A stretch of DNA of 64,000 nucleotides from Cloeon dipterum (Eukaryota > Arthropoda > Insecta > Ephemeroptera > Baetidae). Positions 47,805 to 59,593 of the stretch are shown here, one piece after another; the first letter of the stretch is position 1, and the number at the start of each line of letters is the position of its first letter. Below the pieces are notes generated by a model. It did no database searches. It was given only the letters and a program-made list of their open reading frames with translations, and was not told the DNA's origin. The stretch covers positions 18,156,501 through 18,220,500 of the forward strand of contig NC_088787.1 of assembly GCF_949628265.1 (NCBI RefSeq). Reading direction: 5' to 3'. Made by a program: the position numbers and the translations under genes.

Positions 47805-49661
47805 CGAGATTTGCGCAGCCCTTTTTTAAGAAGTGATGATAATAAGTGCGTTTTCAAACGAATTGCGCTGCAATTGTGTCTCAAAGGTTGTCGCCATGCC
47901 TCTGTATTCGCCCTTGTCCATTACTAGCATTTTAAAATTTTTTACAATTGAACTCGCGGTTGGGCCGTCGTTGCGTAAAAGGCATCACTTTAGCAGAAAT
48001 TCCACTCGCGCAAAAAACTTTGCTTCCGCGGCACGGCGGAAATTTGTTGTGAGAAAAAGTGTAAATCAAAAGAAAATTGTTGAAAGAGTAGAAGCTCTGA
48101 TTCACTGACTAAACAGCGTTTAAGAGAGGATTGGGTAGCTTTTAATTTTTTTGGGACTAGCTATATAGCACGCGCTTTTCGGAATAATGTTTAATGTGTC
48201 ATGTATAAGTGTGTCAATTCCTGTCACAAGTTGTGCTGTTAATAATACATAAAACTAGTGTCGTGTATAACAATCTACATGAATTTGATCATAAAAACGC
48301 TGTAGATTCCGCTTTTCACTTTTTGCGATTAAAGACTGATGTATAACCAAGAAACATTAATTGTGCATTTATCACTTAAAAACGAGACGTTGTTGCAACA
48401 AAAGCACAGCAGTTGAGCGTGTAAAAAAAATCGAATCGAAACTACTTGCGCATAATGTAGAACGAGTGTGATTAAAAATTTAAACGTACACGAGAATCAA
48501 AACGCTAAAAATGCTGGCCATCGAACGGCCGAGCGACTTAAACTCTTCCACTGAAACTACTGTCGTTAAATGTATAAGAAAAGTCTCCACGCAGAGTTAA
48601 AACTGTTTGTTCTCGTTTGCCTCATCGAGTCTTCAGCTTATTTTGCAGCAGATACAGACATTATACATCATTACAAGTATATTTTTGCAATTTATACAGC
48701 AGACAGCATAGTTCGTATTCGTAAACAGCTTAATAGAATTCTATGTTCGTTTGAGAATCCGCTGCTGAAACAAACAAAGAAAAAAGTGCTGCTGAGCACG
48801 GGGTTAATAATGCTAAAATCGAAAGAGCCTTTTTACTAATTGTAAGAGGATTTAAACGAAAGTGGTGCCGTTTACGCCATCGACGTTGTTCTGACGCCCC
48901 CGAACAGAGAAATTCACTTGTACACATACTCGATAATAAGGAGTTTTAAAGGAAAAAGTTTACACACGTATATATTGTGCTGAAGAATCAGATTTTGGCA
49001 GATTTAGCTGCGCCTACACGACAGAGCGATAAGTGCTGTGCTATCATCTAATTGATTAATTTGCCTCAAAGTTTCGCTGCTCTGTCGGACCACACGAACC
49101 TGCAAAAAACCGGCGCAGAGAGCAAACTTTACAACTATAAGTACAATTTTTCGCATGCGTATCTCTTACTTATTGTTCTAAAACTTCTAATCAAGAGGGT
49201 CCGCATCCTTCATTGGTTCTCCCTCGATTATAAAGGCCTATAGAATGAGAGAGTTGGTTAACGACGACACACACACAAGTTATTATCGATCGCATCTTCT
49301 GATGATGCGTTTCTTTTTTAAACAAACGTACCGTAGCCTTTTCTCCTAATAATGTAATTAATTACATAAATTAAAAAGTATGTTTCTCATTGTCAGTCAG
49401 TGCAGCTCAAAGTTATATGAATTGTATAAACAATCGAGTTATAAATTTGAATTGTCTCTGTAGCCTTTGTCTACTTTTAAGAGAGCAAGAGAACACACGT
49501 AACACACTCTGTCGGATTATGCATTACGAAAATATGCAAGCAATAATTTTGGAATCGGGCAGGGCAAAATGCTTTTAATCGTTCGCGAGAAAGGAAAAAC
49601 AACTGAAATGCATTTCTCTAGGAGATATTAATACAAAATTGTTTGGTTATCGACGAATAAA
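47805..49661 (+). other. Probable long 3' UTR of the membrane-protein gene
   Basis: AT-rich sequence downstream of the TGA; the first clear AATAAA on this strand is at 49656-49661, with more near 49,750 and 49,850. The 3' end is not proven. ORFs within it are short and low in complexity. Confidence 0.4.
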
Positions 49662-50409
49662 TTGAGTTTATATAAAAGCTATTTTGGTGGCGTTTTATTT
49701 CTTTCAACAACTCACATTTCAAATAATATGATGCATAAATACGAAATAAATATCTTGTTTTGCACTGCGAGCACCAAGTGTATAATTCCGAATTTACTAC
49801 AAAGATATATCTGATAAAATTATTTGCAAATATTAACTTTGGTGTAACAAATAAATAAAATAAATTAATGTTGGTGTTTATTTTAGTGCGGTAGATCAAC
49901 TTCGAAGTGGCATTAGATTGAACCGATTTAACAACAAAGAAATAGGGAAATAAGCTCGATGAGCTGCAAAATATCATTTTCAACAAAATTTTCAATGATA
50001 GTTAAATAATATAATTTAATAAAAATTTAATCCTAAAGAGAAATAATCGGAAATAATGAGGCCTGTCTCCAAAAGTTAAAAGCCCGCGCATGCACTTGGC
50101 TGATTGTGAAGCGAAAATCGCTTCGCGCCTCTTGAATTGGAATGAACCTCCTTGGACAAGCGAAGAGTCCCCGCTCCACGCTCCTATTGTCCTCTTGCAT
50201 AGCGTTAGCCAGGCTGATCAGGCAAGATCTGTAAACACAAACACAATTCGCCGGCAGTGTTCGCCAAACTTGTGACTTTCCTGTTGAATTTTAGGACGTT
50301 GTTATCCCCCTTGTTTCTTCTTGCAATAATAATTAGAGCGGCGACGGTATGTGATCAATGTTAATTTATATATTGCGCAGTAAAATCGACAGCGAAAATT
50401 TATCTAGGC

Positions 50410-53371
50410 ATGTCGGATAACAGCAAGTTGAACTGCGCTGTTGGTGTAGACCTCAGGAAACTGATTGATGAATCAAAGGTGCTTGTTGTTGGAGCCGGAG
50501 GAATTGGTTGTGAGCTCCTGAAAAATCTTGTGTTGGCTGGATTTAACAAGATTGACCTGGTTAGTTGAAGTTTTATTTTTACTCTCTTCACTGTGCTTGT
50601 AAATACATATCCATTTATGTAAGCGATTGTTTTTCAAACTTACCGCTTATAGTGTATGCATACATTACTTTTAAAATGTTTAATTTGCAGATTGATCTGG
50701 ACACTATTGATGTCAGCAACTTAAACAGACAATTCCTCTTTCAACGATGCCATGTTGGAAAGTCGAAAGCGCTGTCAGCAAAGGAAAGTGCTTTGCGCTT
50801 CAATCCAAGAGCCACAATTAATGCCCATCATGATAGCATCACAGAGTAAGCATTATCTGCGATTTATTTACAATAAGCAAGTCTAAATTTGCTATTTTCA
50901 TTCGCAGAAGTAGGTACGGAGTCAACTACTTTAAAGAGTTCAATCTTGTGCTGAACGCCCTCGACAACCGAGCGGCCCGTTCACATGTCAATCGCATGTG
51001 TCTGGCTGCTGGAATCCCTCTAGTTGAGAGTGGAACTGCTGGCTACAATGGGCAAGTAGAGGTTTGTCACTCCCCAAAATTAACTTGGGAATGTGACTGA
51101 CGGGAATTATATAATTCTATTCAGGTTATCATGAAAGGCAAGACTGAGTGCTACGAATGTCAGCCAAAACAAGCAACAAAGACCTTTCCTGGTTGTACAA
51201 TCAGAAACACACCTTCTGAGCCTATCCACTGCATTGTTTGGGCTAAGCATCTTTTCAAGTACTTTACTTAAAACTATTAAATAATTGCGAATGAAACTTA
51301 ATTTAATTATTTACAACAGCCAATTTTTCGGGGTTGAAGACCCTGATGAAGACGTCTCTCCAGACACAGCAGATCCTGAAGCAGTTGGTTAGAGTCATCA
51401 TTATTTTTTCCTGTAATTTTCACTAATAGGGGAATTTTCAGGGGACGCTGGGAGCACTGCCCTGGACGCTGCATCTCAAGAGAATGGCAACATAGAGCGC
51501 GTGTCAACTAGGCAGTGGGCCAAGACAAATAGTTACAACGCTGAAAAGCTGTTCCAAAAGCTTTTCAAGGATGACATCCAGTATTTGCTCAGCATGTCCA
51601 AACTTTGGGAGAAAAGGAAGGCGCCTGTGCCTCTTAACTGGGGCGAACTGCCAAATGAAGGCATTTATTCATCAAATTATTTGAGAAACAAATCAGACTA
51701 AATTTCGTAATTAGTCGCTGGTAGCAGCAAGGAAGACTCGAGCCGCACCCTGAAGGACCAGATTGTCTGGAGCATCGCACAGTGCGGCCAAGTCTTCGAG
51801 GAGAGTGTCCAGGCGTTGAGGAAGAGGGTAGAAACCACGCAAGAAGACTTGGTCTGGGACAAAGATGACGAGGAGTGTCTGAACTTTGTTGTTGCCTGCG
51901 CTAACATCAGATCGCACATATTTGGAATTTCTTGCCACAGCAAATTTGATATCAAAGGTAAAGAACAGCTGGAATTTAAATTAACTCCTTTATTATTCCT
52001 ATTATTTTCTGATTAGGGAAGATAAAATGAAAACAAAGAGCTATACTTTTGGCCTGCATATTATCTTGCATTGACTTTAAGTCAGGTAATAATTAAATAT
52101 ATTCTAAAAAATGCTTCATAATTTATTTATTGTAAATTTGTCAATTTATTGTAAGAGGACTGAAGCTTCCAAAAATGTGTCATGGGAAATCAGGGTTGTC
52201 AAGAAAGCAAGGCCAAAAACGCACATTTAGTTTTGTAATTTCTTGGAAATATTTTTTCATTTGATTTTGTTATTTCTTTTCTCAACAGCTGGAAAGAGAT
52301 GAAATTAGCTAAAATCTGCTTAGATTGCAGAAAAGGATTGTTTACTAATAAAAACCATTTTGCTGTCAAAATATTTTTTCATTATTTTTTAAATCAAATA
52401 TTGAGTATTTTTGCGCATGAAAACAGTTTAAACCGGAGATGAAATATAAAAAATGGGGTTTGAAAGAAAATGCAAACCTTGAGGGAATATTTTATTATTA
52501 TTACATAACCATCTTGTTTTTCTAAAAAAAATTAATTAAAACTCCTATGTTTCAGCCATGGCTGGCAATATCATTCCCGCTATTGCCACCACAAACGCTG
52601 TCATCGCTGGCATGATAGTGCTGCGAGCCTTCCAGGTTCTGCAGCAGCAGTTCGACAAATGCAAAACTGTCTACCTTCAGAGCACCGTGAATCCAAGAGG
52701 GCTCAATATTGTACCAGAGGCTGACCTGATACCTCCCAACAAATCATGCTACGTTTGCTCTGAAAAACCACAAGTTCACTTGTACATCAACACGGAGACA
52801 AGCAAAATCTGCAACCTGGAGGAGATCCTGAAAACCAGCCTACACATGGTCGCGCCAGATGTCATGCACGAGAGCAACGTGGTAATTTCAAGCGAGGAAG
52901 GAGAGCTAGACAATGGGCAGATGACCCTCAAAGAGGTGGGAATCGTGGATGGGGCTCTGCTCAAATGCGACGACTACCTGCAGAACTATGAGCTCAGTTT
53001 GATCATTTACCATTGGTAAGGTTTATTATTTGGAAAATTATTTCAATTAAATGATTTTTCCCAAACAGGGAACCCAAAAAAGATGAGCCAGCTTTCAAAA
53101 TAGTTGCCAATCCTGATGAACTGAAGCCCAAGGAAGAGGATGAAAAAGGTAATTTACTAGTTTACGGGGTGTCCTCCTTGTGGATTGTAACTGTGCTCAT
53201 CTAGATGGAGTGAAAGAATCTGATGATGAGGGCATTGTTGAAGTGGAGGTTGATCAACAAGAAGTGGCCAAGGAGACTCCTCCACGAAAGAGGAAACTCT
53301 CTGATGTTGCTGGCGAGAGCAGCAAGAAACTGCGTTGCAGTGAACCACAGGACGACATCATCGTTTTGTAG
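50410..53371 (+). CDS. Uba2: SUMO-activating enzyme subunit 2 (UBA2/SAE2)
   Basis: Catalytic half of the SUMO E1: adenylates SUMO with SAE1, forms a thioester, and passes SUMO to Ubc9; nuclear. Ten exons (50410-50559, 50691-50845, 50908-51061, 51125-51258, 51320-51387, 51442-51660, 51715-51957, 52556-53015, 53069-53148, 53205-53371) give 609 residues; human has 640. Visible: nucleotide loop [48 protein letters not shown], zinc Cys pair CYEC, catalytic Cys in [26 protein letters not shown], second Cys pair CYVC, a ubiquitin-like fold ([20 protein letters not shown]) and a basic tail RKRKLSD ending DDIIVL. The intron at 51661 begins with GC, not GT. Intact. Confidence 0.94.
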
Positions 53372-53540
53372 GTTAACCCACACCTTCTATTCTTCCATCC
53401 TGCATTTTAACTATTGGGCACCAATGGTTATGTATTCAATTCGTAAATTAAACATGTATATTTTCACTAAAGCCATCTGTCTTCGCGAAAAAAATAAGTT
53501 GTTTATCTGAAAATATTAATTACCCAAAGCAGGATTGAGA

Positions 53541-53546
53541 AATAAA
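53541..53546 (+). terminator. Poly(A) signal of Uba2
   Basis: AATAAA 170 nt after the stop codon and only about 150 bp from the stop of the opposing sals-like gene. Confidence 0.5.
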
Positions 53547-53690
53547 AGAGCCAGGCAATTAATTATTTCAAGAGACGTCTATATACAAACAAGAGTGCGT
53601 AAATAATAAGCATTTAAAATAATTGAAAGTCTGTGAAAATTCACACCTCATATGTTGCTCCCGGTTAGCTCACAAAACGCCTATTTTACA

Positions 53691-56251
53691 TTATCCGAGC
53701 TCGGCCACAATGGTGTTCAGCTCGGCTTGAACGGCCATTGTCTTGCCCTGCTGCTTTTCCATGCTGTCCTTGAGTTTATCTACGGTCGCCTTGAGTAGGT
53801 AGTTGCCCTTTTTGATCATCGCCAGTCTGTTCTCGTGCATTTTGTTCTTTTTTGACAACGCCTCGACGCGGAATGGAATCGGATCGGACATGTCTTCCGG
53901 CTCGCTCTCGGCCTCGCTCTCAGTCTCGGTCTCCGATTCCGACTCGCTGCTCTCCTCTTCATCCTCCTCCTCTTCTTCCTCCTCCTCCTCTTTAGTCATC
54001 TTGCTCACCTCCCGCTGCAGAGCAGAGAACCTCTTCTGCTCCATCCTCAACGCCTTCTGCAGGTTGTTCACTTGGAACCTGAGGGCCCGTTTCTCCTCCA
54101 ACGCGTTGATCTGCTTCTCCTTCAAAGACCGCATCTTAGACTGCTGCATCCGCAGCTCCCGCATCTCCTGCGTCTGCTTGGCTGTGTCCTCGTCTTCTTC
54201 CTCCTCCTCCTCCTCCGTCTCGGTTTCCTCTTCCTCCTCAGTTTCCTCCTCCTCCTCTTCCTCTTCAGGACTCTCCTCCTTTTCAGCCTCTTTTCTCGAT
54301 CCAGTCCTCTGCAGGTCGATGGTCTGCGTGCCCGAATGCACCGTCTCGGGCACCGTTCCTCCCGTCTTCTTCTCCAGCACCAGGCACCGGTGCTGCGCGT
54401 CCTCCAGCTGGGCTTGCGTCATGCCCAGCTGCAGTTGGCTCTGCTGCGCCAGCGATTCCTGCTTGGCCGCATCGGCTTTGGCGGCCTCCAACTCGCGCTG
54501 CAGCTGCGCCACCACTGGGTTTTCCCCAGCCGACGAGGGAGCCTGCACCATTCCGGCCATTTGTTTTTTCAGCTTGGCCAGCTCCTCCATTAGGCGTGCG
54601 TTTTCCGCTCTCAGTCTCTCTTTCTCGGCAATTTCGGTTTGCAGCATTTGCTTGGTCGACTGCAGGTCATCACGAACTTTGTCGATGTCATCCAACTCGT
54701 CTTCTGAGCTGACAGGCTCGACTTTTTTAAACTGCTGCTCCTCTATGGTCAGTTGCCTTCGGAATTTGCGCAGACCTGCCAAGAAAAAATGTTAAAATTT
54801 GGTCTCTTTGGCAGTGTAATTTGACAAAATACCTTGCAAATTTGGCCTGCTCCTGTCGTTACAGTCCACGTTTTTCAACCTGATACCTCTCTGAATTTGA
54901 TTCAACAGCATCACGTGTATATTACTGTGGCTACGTTCAGACTCATAAATGAACTGCAACGGGGGAAAAGCGTGAATTGATTGAAAACTAATAAACGGCA
55001 AGAATAGCTCACCTTTCCCTTGGCCTTCACTTTGGGGATCAGCGGTTGGCTACGATCGTTAGTTTCTACGTGATTTAGTCTGACGCCACTCTCAACCTCT
55101 TTCATCATGTCGATCCAGTCTGGTCTTCGACGAGGTCGACTACGCAGCGATTCTAGTTTAACTTTTTTGACCTCATTCAGTGGTTTTTGACTTTGTCCTG
55201 AAATCCAATTTATTAATGCTAAATAAATGATAATTTTTAACTCCGACCTGGCATGGCTGGTGGTGGGGGTGGTGCTGGAGGCATTGAGGGTGGTGGCGGA
55301 GGCGGCGGCATTGGCGACGATTTAGGAGGTGCCTGTTTCTCTGGTTCTTTTTTCTGCACTTTTGGCTTCTCTTGCTCTTTTGGAGGCTTCGGTGCTTCAG
55401 GAGGCTTTCCCGTTTCTTTAGGGGGTGGTGGCACTATTGCTTGGGGTTTTTCTGCTTCCTTGAGCTTTTCTTCCCTCTTAATAGCTATAACAGTTTCTTT
55501 TTGCGGAGCAGATTTTGTTTGCTGCTTTTCTGGGGAACTTTTGGCTGGGGTAGAAGCGCTTTCTTTAGAATTTCCATTTTCCTGAAACAGGGAATATTTT
55601 TAATTGGGTTGTACTGATACATTTTATCTAGAGAAAAATAGCCATTTATTATCTTTTAATTTATGTATATTCATTTATTGCATTTACCTGAACTGTTGTC
55701 TGACGTTTAATCGGAGATGGTTTCTGCTGCACAGGTTTAGCTTCATTAAGTTCACTTTTCCGCACACTCTCCTTATTTTCTGCTGACTTTTTCTCACTAG
55801 CCGCCTTGGAATTTTTTTCTTCGTTGACCGCATTCTTTCTCTGAACATCCCCATTGTCCTCGCTCTGCTTAGGCTTTGTGACCTTTCGACTAGACACTTG
55901 AATCGGCGTGGACTGTTCTTTCTTCGGCGTGGTCAAGCTGGGATCCTTCGGTGGTGCTGGCAAAGAAGGGGGCTTCGCGAGCAACGAGTTGATATTATTG
56001 TTGCTGGGCATAGTAGGGATGATCTCGATTTTGCTTTGTTTTCGAGGCTGCTGCGGTGACGGCTCCGGTTTCGCATCGACTACCGGTTCAGCGTCATCTT
56101 TGTTTATAGTCTGTTGCCGCCTCCAGGGTGGAACCTGGCTGTTCACTTGTGGGATGCTGTCCTGCCGCACCCATGGCGGTCGGAACGGACCATTCTGGTT
56201 GATAGCATTGCTATTTGCCTTAAATACTGGCATCTGCAAATTAAAGGCCAT
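53691..56251 (-). CDS. sals: Sarcomere length short-like actin-binding protein (Pro-rich, two WH2 motifs, coiled coil)
   Basis: In Drosophila, SALS is a WH2 protein that lengthens thin filaments from their pointed ends. Exons on the minus strand (56251-55688, 55581-55248, 55197-55013, 54953-54833, 54775-53691) give 762 residues. Order: PPWVR and PPWRRQ repeats near the N-terminus, a Lys/Pro-rich region, a formin-binding type PMPPPPPPPSMPPAPPPPP tract (about 285-300), two WH2-like units DMMKEVESGVRLNHVETNDR and LLNQIQRGIRLKNVDCNDR (about 325-400), then a long coiled coil broken by two glutamate runs. The start is uncertain: ATG at 56251 precedes a TTTAATTTGCAG acceptor-like site, so translation could begin at ATG 56233 or continue from an upstream exon. 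The name rests on architecture, not alignment. Confidence 0.75.
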
Positions 56252-56279
56252 TTTAAAAATTTTACGAATAATTGTTTAA

Positions 56280-59200
56280 ATAGAAAACAGTAATATTTTC
56301 TTGCGTGAAAATTAAATAATGAAAGTTTTCAGGAAAGGAACATAATGCGTGAACTTGCTTTTATTTTGCAACACACGAGAATAATTGCAATTTTTATTGA
56401 TGCGTTATGAAAACAATTTTTTGCAAAGCAGATATTGATGTAAATATGAAGTGTATTTTTTCTTCATAAATTTTTCACCTTTTCTCAATTCACCAAAAGC
56501 TTCTTGGTGCAAGATAATTCAGTTCATTTGCCAACTGTGTCACAACATTTTAAATGTAATTTGGGCCTTTCATTTCTCTTTCGCTAATTTATGTTGTGCT
56601 ATATATCCGGCGGTCGACAAACTGACGTAGGAAGCGTAATAGGTTTTAGCATTATTTCTCCATCAATACTATGGAGCAAACCTCGAGTGAAAATTTGTTC
56701 TCAATGACCTCCCTCCAATTCCTGTCCCTGATTAGTGTCCAGAATACCTTCCACTCAAAACACTGAGAATTATTAAGATTTGCTCTCGAGAAGAGGATTT
56801 TAAGGATGCCTTGGCTTGTTTATTAATAAACGACCGTGGTAGTCGCTCGTGACGTACCACTCTCCGCATATTTATAATTTTCAACTTGGCCGGGTGCCAG
56901 CTAGTGGGCTGGATCTCCAGAATATTCCGTCGCAACCCTTTTGGAAAATTTTCAAATGGTCTTTAATTAACGCAAGGAAAAACTTAAGCACCACTTCACT
57001 GGCAACAGGCATCTTTAATCCCAGGAGATCGTCAAAATGTGCACCTGGGGGTGCGTCACCCGAAATGTACTCGCATGAGTCACCTACATGTGTCAAATGG
57101 TGACGGTTGTCAACGGTGGAGCTAGATTGCTATGCTAATTACCTTGTGCAAAATAATAAGTCCTCTTTCCTCTCAGCTGACTGCAATCTACTGCTGGAAC
57201 ACTCGAAGCACTATTTGTCCCTACGAGTGGATCGCAAGCGCGTTCATCGTGATCCAAGAATGAGAGGCAACGACGTAATCTGCAGCAGGTTCCCCCTCGA
57301 CTGAACGTCGTCCACGTCTAGCTAGCAACATAAACAGATGAACAGCGGCTGGCTATTTCTAGACACCTCTTGACGCAATTACAACTGACTCAGCAGCTTT
57401 CCCAACATTCATCTGAATTTGATTTTTTCAACGCGAGAAGTATGGCCGGACGAAATTAGCACGCTAATTATAACCTTTGGCTTATCACGACGCGCAAATC
57501 CAAGTTCAGGCCGAGCCTGCCAGAGCGGAGGTAGACGCGCATTCCTCCGGATGACGCACCCCTTTTTCTACACCCGGAGGAATTCCAATTCGCGGTGTGA
57601 CGCGTTTTGCAATGCTTCCGAGTTGTATTAAGGTGGCGGTGGCAATCGACGCCTCAAAATTTTGGTCGATTCCCATTTTGCACAGTCAAAGCGGTCGGGT
57701 TCGCAGAACTGCAAATGGGACACCCGTGTTTTATTGTCTTCTGTCCTACTTCTCGCCCCTTTGTCTTAATCGCCGCCTACTTGGACGGTTAATGAGTTTT
57801 TGATTATCTCTTCTGACCTGGGTCTACTCAAACGAAAATGGGCTCCATCTCAAAAGGTCGTTTTCACAACTTTGATTTCTCACTTTTTTCCTTTTTTTGC
57901 CAAATTCTAGTAGAATTATTGTTCCTTGGAACGAGAAGTGATATGTCAACAACATAAACAACAGAACAGCCCCCCTATAAATGTAACTACTTACAATTAG
58001 CCATTGAACTCGTAACTCATTGGGTTTTATTTGTTCACCAAATTTAACAACAATTGTAAGTCATTTTGAGCTTTAGATTCCCACGAATTTTGAACACGCT
58101 TTAGTTCGCTGCTGGGCCTTTCATTTTTCAGCAGCGGGGGCCAGATGTGTGATAAAATTAGTTCTCACTGCGCAGATCCAAGATGGCGTCTGAATGTGGG
58201 AAGCAAAAAGCTCTCTTTGGATTCCCGTACGAATGTCAAGAGTTTGTTTTTACGATCCAAAAGACACAATTAGTACAAGTAATGCAAATTATGTCACAAT
58301 ATTGACGAAAACTTGGTTCTTTCCGCGAATTTTCACGTGACCGTTTTTCGCGCCATACTCCACCGGACGCCATAACTGCGCGTCGCACGAATCTGGACCC
58401 CACTGTTTTTCAGTAAAATATTGATATCTTGAATTAATTAATGATGCAGCAAAGTTGGTGGTAAGCATTAGCTTTATTGCGTCTATCACATACACATCAT
58501 ATGGTGCAATTAAATCTCGAATTATTATGCAACTGTCAATAGTGTTTAGAATTCAGCTTACAAACAACAACAATTTTGAGCTCTCAATTAATAACATCAA
58601 CAAGCCGCGATGAGGTGGAAAAGGTCGAACAGCAGAAGGCGGTGTGAACAACCCGACCGCTTGTTGTCGGCAGCCGTCTCTCCCTCGTAATTGATTAATT
58701 AATCTATCGAGCGCCTTCCGAGCTCTTTCTCAAGAGCTGTCAACGGCGCGGAATAACTTGCGGCTAACTTGGTCGCGAGCCGAGTTACAAATAGTTATAA
58801 GACACGTATTCTCACACCTGCACTTTGGGTGCGCTGCGAATGCTCTCGAGAAAGAGAGGTCATTATTCTGCACTACACTTTTATTACTCACCGAGCGCAC
58901 CGTTTATATTTGTATTAGGCTAAAAAGTTCAGCGGCTGCGGCCTGGGCTTAACTTATTCTGGACCTGTTCGTTGGGCAATACCCTGTAAAATTCATTTTG
59001 TGCGAGAATTCACACAGCGCGTGAAAAGATTTACAGCTTCAATGTTGCGATGATGGGAAGTTCGCCTCGTTTCTCTTTCGACAGCCCGTCACTTTTTCAA
59101 ATGAGCCAGATCATTGTTGGCTCGGCGAGACGAATCCAACTCACTCTGATTATTTTTTGCTGTTTACGTGCACTTAAATGTTGGGGACTATTTTTAATTC

Positions 59201-59590
59201 TCGCGATGCACAATCTACGTAGCTGAGCACTTTTTGCTACTAAGAGGCAGCGCTCGGGATTGCCTATACTAACTAAGAAGTGAAACGCTTTGTTTTAAAA
59301 TTGAACTTGAAATAGGTGCCAAAACAATTAATATCTCTCTCACAGTGGCCTTCTAACTGGTGCTAGTTTCTTTTATCTCGGCATTTTTGAAATGCCTGCC
59401 TTGCAGTGAGTGCTTTCTGAGAATTGCAAGACTCATCCGTTTCCAAACGACAACTCGATTGCTCGGAAAAATACCATTACGTGCGCGACTATCTTTAAAT
59501 AATACTAGATAAAAACTGACCAATAATATTTTGGTCCGTTGAACCTGCTATTCATTTCGTTGTTACGTCATTAATTCAATTTGCGCGCGA
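56280..59590. other. Noncoding stretch between the sals-like gene and the next minus-strand gene
   Basis: Should hold the sals-like promoter and 5' UTR (a minus-strand donor ACAAG/GTAATT at 57,142 is a candidate UTR exon end) and the 3' UTR of the gene to the right. No coding ORF is supported. Confidence 0.4.
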
Positions 59591-59593
59591 CTT

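Noticed and set aside
53803-54795. 330-codon Ser-rich ORF on the plus strand
   Set aside because: Exact antisense of the Glu-rich coiled-coil exon of the sals-like gene; the poly-Ser is a mirror of GAG/GAA codons.
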